Below, in pieces: positions 6,639 through 9,860 of a stretch of 9,860 nt of DNA. The stretch lies in the NCBI GenBank assembly GCA_016795255.1, contig JAEUIB010000652.1, positions 1 to 9,860 of the forward strand. Reading direction: 5' to 3'. The notes beneath the pieces were generated by a model. The model was not told the origin of the DNA and did no database searches. It worked only from the letters and a program-made list of their open reading frames with translations. The translations under genes were made by a program, and so were the position numbers. Origin of the DNA: Planctomycetota bacterium (lineage in GTDB: Bacteria; Planctomycetota; B15-G4; JADJEK01). The first letter of the stretch is position 1; every line of letters begins with the position of its first letter.

Positions 6639-8267
6639 ATGACCCAGTCGATCCACACGCCTCCTCCACCGACCAACGAACCGATCAAGTCCTACGCGCC
6701 GGGCTCGCCAGAACGCGCGGAGCTGAAGGCCGCCATCGCGGCCCAACGCGGCGCCGCGGTCGAGATCCCGCTGCTGATCGGCGGCAAGGAAGTCCGCACC
6801 GGCCGCGTCGTCGACGTGACCGAACCGCACGCCCACGCGAAGAAGCTCGCGCGCGCGCACCTCGGCGGACGCGAGCACGTCGAGGCCGCGATCCAGGCCG
6901 CGAACGCGGCGTCGCACGAGTGGTCGCGGATGGCGTTCACCGATCGCGCGGCGATCTTCCTGAAGGCCGCCGATCTGCTCGCCGGCCCGTACCGCGCGGC
7001 CGCGAACGCCGCGACGATGCTCGGCCAGAGCAAGACGGTCGTCCAGGCCGAGATCGACTCGGCCTGCGAGCTGATCGACTTCTTCCGCTTCAACGTCCAC
7101 TACGCGGCGCAGATCCTCGCGCAGCAGCCGGGCTCGAACGCCGGCATGTGGAACCACGTCGAGTACCGCAACCTCGAAGGGTTCGTGCTCGCGGTGACGC
7201 CGTTCAACTTCACGGCGATCGGCGGCAACCTGCCGACGGCGCCGGCGCTGATGGGCAACGTCGTCGTGTGGAAGCCGGCGACGACCGCGCTGCACTCGAA
7301 CTGGGTCGTGATGCAGATCCTGCGCGAGGCGGGCTTGCCCGACGGAGTCATCAATTTCGTGCCGTGCGACGGCCCGACGCTGGGCGACGCGGCGCTCCCC
7401 CATCGCGATCTCGCGGGCGTCCACTTCACCGGCTCGACCGGCGTCTTCAACCGCATGTGGAAGACCGTCGGCGAGAGCATGGCGAACTACAAGTCGTACC
7501 CGCGCCTCGTCGGCGAGACCGGCGGCAAGGACTTCGTGTTCGCGCACCCGTCCGCGGACGTCGACGCGCTGGTCGTCGCGCTGCTCCGCGGCGCGTTCGA
7601 GTACCAGGGACAGAAGTGCTCGGCCGCGAGCCGCGCGTACGTCCCGCGCTCGCTGTGGAACGTCGTCCGCGATCGCCTGGTCGCCGAGACGAAGAAGATC
7701 GCGATGGGCGACGTCGCCGACTTCCGCACGTTCATGGGCGCGGTGATCGACGAGAAGTCGTTCGACAACTGCGCGCGCTACATCGAAGCGGCGAAGGCGA
7801 AGGGCGCGAAGGTCCTGACCGGCGGCACCTGTGACAAGTCGACCGGCTGGTTCGTGCCGCCGACGCTGATCCACAGCGAGGATCCGCGGTCGATCACGAT
7901 GTGCGACGAGATCTTCGGGCCGATCCTGACGACGTTCGTCTACGACGACGCGAAGCTCGACGAAGCGCTCGAGCTCTGCGATACGACGTCGCCGTACGCG
8001 CTCACCGGTGCGGTGTTCGCGCAGGATCGCGCGGCGATCGTGAAAATGGCCGATCGACTGCGCCACGCCGCCGGCAACTTCTACGTCAACGACAAGCCGA
8101 CCGGCGCCGTCGTCGGCCAGCAGCCGTTCGGCGGCGCGCGCGCGTCCGGCACCAACGACAAGGCCGGCTCGTTCCTGAACCTGATCCGGTGGACCAGCGT
8201 CCGGACCGTGAAAGAGACGTTCGTGCCGCCGAAGGACTGGTCCTACCCGCACATGCGGGAGGCGTGA
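6639..8267 (+). CDS. pruA: L-glutamate gamma-semialdehyde (1-pyrroline-5-carboxylate) dehydrogenase, ALDH4A1 type
   Basis: 542 residues. It oxidises L-glutamate-5-semialdehyde (in equilibrium with P5C) to glutamate with NAD+, the second step of proline catabolism, in the cytoplasm. Active-site features are in order: TPFNFTAIGGN with Asn190, WKP with Lys212, FTGST for the cofactor at 263-267, LVGETGGKDF with Glu293, FEYQGQKCSAASR with nucleophile Cys327, EIFGP at 424-428, and GQQPFGGARASGTNDKAG at 493-510. The sequence closely follows human ALDH4A1 from memory, including QAEIDSACELIDFFRFN and the C-terminal DWSY, so this is the stand-alone ALDH4 form and not the PutA fusion. No proline dehydrogenase is in the window. 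The start at 6639 fits the ALDH4 N-terminus but has no Shine-Dalgarno. The solute-binding lipoprotein gene begins 4 nt after the stop, so the two are probably an operon. Confidence 0.95.
   Translation: MTQSIHTPPPPTNEPIKSYAPGSPERAELKAAIAAQRGAAVEIPLLIGGKEVRTGRVVDVTEPHAHAKKLARAHLGGREHVEAAIQAANAASHEWSRMAFTDRAAIFLKAADLLAGPYRAAANAATMLGQSKTVVQAEIDSACELIDFFRFNVHYAAQILAQQPGSNAGMWNHVEYRNLEGFVLAVTPFNFTAIGGNLPTAPALMGNVVVWKPATTALHSNWVVMQILREAGLPDGVINFVPCDGPTLGDAALPHRDLAGVHFTGSTGVFNRMWKTVGESMANYKSYPRLVGETGGKDFVFAHPSADVDALVVALLRGAFEYQGQKCSAASRAYVPRSLWNVVRDRLVAETKKIAMGDVADFRTFMGAVIDEKSFDNCARYIEAAKAKGAKVLTGGTCDKSTGWFVPPTLIHSEDPRSITMCDEIFGPILTTFVYDDAKLDEALELCDTTSPYALTGAVFAQDRAAIVKMADRLRHAAGNFYVNDKPTGAVVGQQPFGGARASGTNDKAGSFLNLIRWTSVRTVKETFVPPKDWSYPHMREA
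8257..8262 (+). promoter_or_regulatory. Ribosome binding site GGGAGG of the solute-binding lipoprotein gene
   Basis: It lies inside the last codons of the P5C dehydrogenase gene, 9 nt before the GTG at 8272. It supports the non-ATG start. Confidence 0.65.
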
Positions 8268-8271
8268 TCCG

Positions 8272-9009
8272 GTGGATCGACGACACGCCCTCGCTCTGTT
8301 CGCCCTGACCGCACTGGTCGCGTGCGCGACGCCGCGCCGTGACGACACGCTCGTCGTCGCCTGCGACTTCGACAATCCGCCGTTCGCGTTCGTCGCGGCC
8401 GACGGCTCGCTGGTCGGTCGCGACGTCGAGATGATGGAGCGCGTCGCGCAGGAGATCGGACTCGCGCTCGAGTGGCGCAAGCTGCCGTTCGACGAACTCC
8501 TCGACGCGGTCGCCGGGGACGAGGTCGACGCCGCGTGCGCGACGCTCGGGATCACCGAGGAGCGCGAGCGCGTCGTCGCGTTCTCCGCGCCGTATTACGA
8601 GACGCGCATCGCGTGCCTCGTCCGCAACGGCGAAGGCGAGCCGACGACGTTGGCCGACCTCGACGGACTCAAGGTCGCGGCCGGCCGCGGCACGACGTCC
8701 GAAGCGGCGCTGACGTCGGTGCTGCCGCGGGCGATCGCCGTGGTCGCGGCGAAAGCGCCGAAACCCACTCGGGAGCGCCTGCGTCTGAAGGAGATCGACG
8801 CGGCGGTGATGGACGGCCCGGACGCCGACGACTTGGCCGCGGCCCATCCCGACGTGTTCCGCGTGATCGACAAGCCGCTCGCCGTCGAGCGCTACGCGAT
8901 CGCGCTGACGCGGAAGAACGGCGCGCTGAAGGAAAAGGTCGATGCGGCGCTCGAACGGCTCCGCACGACCGGTTGGCTCGACGCGCTCGACGGCCGCTGG
9001 GGTTTGTGA
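8272..9009 (+). CDS. Family 3 solute-binding lipoprotein (amino-acid type periplasmic binding protein)
   Basis: 245 residues from a GTG start chosen because of the GGGAGG at 8257-8262 and the complete lipoprotein signal that follows: MDRRHALALFALTALVAC, a classical LVAC lipobox with Cys18. The mature part is one SBP_bac_3 (PF00497) fold: LVVACDFDNPPFAF (first strand and ligand loop), DVEMMERVAQEIG, then GITEERERVVAFSAPYYE with the conserved ligand-carboxylate Arg (Arg98) and the signature FS-x-PYY, and IDAAVMDGP with Asp181, the usual amino-group ligand. These residues point to an alpha-amino-acid or similar ligand. It sits 4 nt after the P5C dehydrogenase gene, so a proline- or glutamate-related ligand is plausible but unproved. 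No ABC permease or ATPase is adjacent, so it may work with a distant transporter or as a sensor. Confidence 0.9.
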   Translation: MDRRHALALFALTALVACATPRRDDTLVVACDFDNPPFAFVAADGSLVGRDVEMMERVAQEIGLALEWRKLPFDELLDAVAGDEVDAACATLGITEERERVVAFSAPYYETRIACLVRNGEGEPTTLADLDGLKVAAGRGTTSEAALTSVLPRAIAVVAAKAPKPTRERLRLKEIDAAVMDGPDADDLAAAHPDVFRVIDKPLAVERYAIALTRKNGALKEKVDAALERLRTTGWLDALDGRWGL

Positions 9010-9016
9010 ACCGCCG

Positions 9017-9031
9017 CCGGCGCCGCGCCGG
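9017..9031 (+). repeat. GC hairpin after the solute-binding protein gene
   Basis: CCGGCG (9017-9022) pairs with CGCCGG (9026-9031) around a 3-nt loop, 8 nt after the stop codon. No T-tract follows. It may end or protect the upstream transcript; the evidence is weak in such GC-rich DNA. Confidence 0.3.
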
Positions 9032-9059
9032 AATGAGCAAAGACGCCACCGCTCGCCGC

Positions 9060-9072
9060 GCTACCGTGGCGG
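9060..9072 (+). promoter_or_regulatory. Putative promoter element GCTACCGTGGCGG before the DUF502 gene
   Basis: It contains a TAnnnT -10-like hexamer (TACCGT, 9062-9067), 45 nt before the ATG, and matches the element at 2471-2483 (GCTAACTTGGCGG) at 11 of 13 positions. No convincing -35 is visible. Confidence 0.3.
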
Positions 9073-9112
9073 CCCCGGCGCCCGTGAAACCCGTCGTCCT
9101 TGGTCGACTCCG

Positions 9113-9712
9113 ATGATGAAGCAGATCACTCGCCTGTTCCTGAAGGGCCTCGCGGTCATCCTGCCGATCGGCGTCACGCTGTACCTGCTGTGGCGCATCG
9201 GATCCGCGGCCGAGGAACTCGTCGGCGGTCTGCTGAAGAAGCTGATGCCGGCCGAGTACTACGTGGCGGGCTACGGCGTGTTCGCCGGCTTCACGGTGAT
9301 CCTGTTCGTCGGACTGCTGACGAAGAGCTACGTCGCGCAGCGCCTGATCGACTTCGGCGAACACCTGCTGCGCAAGATCCCCGTGGTCAAGACGATCTAC
9401 GGCGCGTTGCGCGACGCGATGTCGTTGTTCGCGTCCGACGATCCGCGGCGCCAGCCCGGTCGCGCGGTGCTGGTCCGCATCTTCGACGGCCAGACGCGCG
9501 TGCTCGGCTTCATCACGCGCGACGACCTCGGCGACCTCGGCGCCGGCCGGTCGTTGGACGGCACGGTCGCCGTGTACCTACCGCTCAGCTACGCGATCGG
9601 CGGCTACACGCTGCTCGTCCCGCGTTCCGCGATCGAGTCGATCACGATGACCGGCGAGGACGCGCTGCGTTTCGCCGTCACGGCCGGGATGTCCAAACCC
9701 GAGAAGCGATGA
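9113..9712 (+). CDS. DUF502 family integral membrane protein
   Basis: 199 residues. Two N-terminal membrane segments are visible, about residues 9-28 (FLKGLAVILPIGVTLYLLW) and 51-70 (VAGYGVFAGFTVILFVGLLT). They are followed by the family's conserved IPVVKTIYGALRDAMSLF (89-106) and a soluble beta-rich C-terminal part with LGFITRDDLG and VYLPLS. Length and layout match DUF502 (PF04367), inner-membrane proteins of unknown biochemical role. The upstream in-frame extension would begin inside the preceding gene and lacks family similarity, so the ATG at 9113 (or 9116) is chosen. There is no clear Shine-Dalgarno. The 103-nt gap upstream holds a hairpin and a promoter-like element, suggesting its own transcription unit. 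Confidence 0.9.
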   Translation: MMKQITRLFLKGLAVILPIGVTLYLLWRIGSAAEELVGGLLKKLMPAEYYVAGYGVFAGFTVILFVGLLTKSYVAQRLIDFGEHLLRKIPVVKTIYGALRDAMSLFASDDPRRQPGRAVLVRIFDGQTRVLGFITRDDLGDLGAGRSLDGTVAVYLPLSYAIGGYTLLVPRSAIESITMTGEDALRFAVTAGMSKPEKR

Positions 9713-9720
9713 GCGCGCGG

Positions 9721-9765
9721 CCGTCGCCGGCTCTCCGCGACGGACGCGGTGCGTCACCTTTTTTT
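9721..9765 (+). terminator. Hairpins plus T7 tract after the DUF502 gene
   Basis: CCGTCGC (9721-9727) pairs with GCGACGG (9737-9743). A competing hairpin GACGC-GGT-GCGTC (9743-9755) ends 3 nt before seven consecutive T at 9759-9765. GC stem plus T-run is the classical intrinsic terminator layout. The next gene's RBS begins at the base after the T-run, so it may instead act as an attenuator or a U-rich translation enhancer. Confidence 0.5.
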
Positions 9766-9770
9766 GGAGA
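9766..9770 (+). promoter_or_regulatory. Ribosome binding site GGAGA of the last, truncated gene
   Basis: It directly follows the T7 tract and lies 5 nt before the ATG at 9776. It is the main support for a gene starting there. Confidence 0.6.
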
Positions 9771-9775
9771 CGCGC

Positions 9776-9860
9776 ATGACCGATGACCCGCTGCGCGCGT
9801 ATCCGGAACACCCGATTCACCCTTTCGTCCGTCCACGTTCGATCCTCGGAATGGAGTTCC
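9776..9860 (+). CDS. Start of an unidentified protein, truncated by the window end
   Basis: Only 28 codons are present (MTDDPLRAYPEHPIHPF, then VRPRSILGMEF), open to the edge. A good Shine-Dalgarno at 9766-9770 and plus-strand orientation, 63 nt after the DUF502 gene, support a real start. There is no signal peptide in the visible part. I do not recognise the family, and too little is present to assign one. Confidence 0.6.
   Translation, partial: MTDDPLRAYPEHPIHPFVRPRSILGMEF

Noticed and set aside
4895..6688. Minus-strand open frame of 597 codons opposite the propeller genes
   Set aside because: Composition artefact of GC-rich codon use; the opposite strand has signal peptides, coupled starts and paralogous domains.
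6549..8555. Minus-strand open frame of 668 codons opposite the P5C dehydrogenase gene
   Set aside because: The dehydrogenase is unmistakable on the plus strand; the antisense translation has no domain.

Overview
The window is a GC-rich, gene-dense bacterial chromosomal segment. It holds eight complete or nearly complete genes plus one cut off at each end. I see no rRNA, tRNA, CRISPR, IS element or phage gene. The taxon cannot be proved from one window. The high GC, sparse Shine-Dalgarno use, secreted NHL-type propeller proteins, a Ser/Thr/Gly-rich lipoprotein and an ALDH4A1-type (human-like) P5C dehydrogenase fit Planctomycetota or a similar didermic environmental lineage. That is an inference with moderate to low confidence. 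Lipoproteins and Sec signal peptides show an envelope with secretion beyond the inner membrane.

Layout. (1) 2-666, + strand: the C-terminal part of an SGNH/GDSL hydrolase, broken by an exact 11-bp tandem duplication that shifts the frame. (2) 682-721: a strong GC hairpin, probably a bidirectional terminator, facing (3) two minus-strand genes. These are an alpha/beta hydrolase (1645-2376) and, 74 bp downstream of it, a Ser/Thr/Gly-linker lipoprotein (755-1570). (4) A 171-bp divergent promoter region, 2377-2547. (5) A plus-strand run: M20 metallopeptidase (2548-3957), then two translationally coupled secreted beta-propeller paralogues (4050-5327 and 5324-6574). The first paralogue's ribosome binding site lies inside a perfect inverted repeat. 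(6) ALDH4-type L-glutamate-gamma-semialdehyde dehydrogenase (6639-8267) with a possibly leaderless start, followed 4 nt later by a family 3 solute-binding lipoprotein (8272-9009). (7) A DUF502 membrane protein (9113-9712), then a hairpin and T7 tract and the first 28 codons of an unidentified gene (9776 onward).

How the genes may work together. The M20 peptidase would release amino acids from small peptides. The P5C dehydrogenase would complete proline (or ornithine) oxidation to glutamate. The adjacent amino-acid-type binding lipoprotein, which has no permease nearby, could capture or sense a related solute. The coupled propeller pair looks like a two-protein secreted unit of unknown role. 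The link between dipeptide and proline catabolism is inference from adjacency. The best leads for novelty are the propeller pair with its RBS-sequestering repeat, and a recurring extended -10-like motif in front of several genes.
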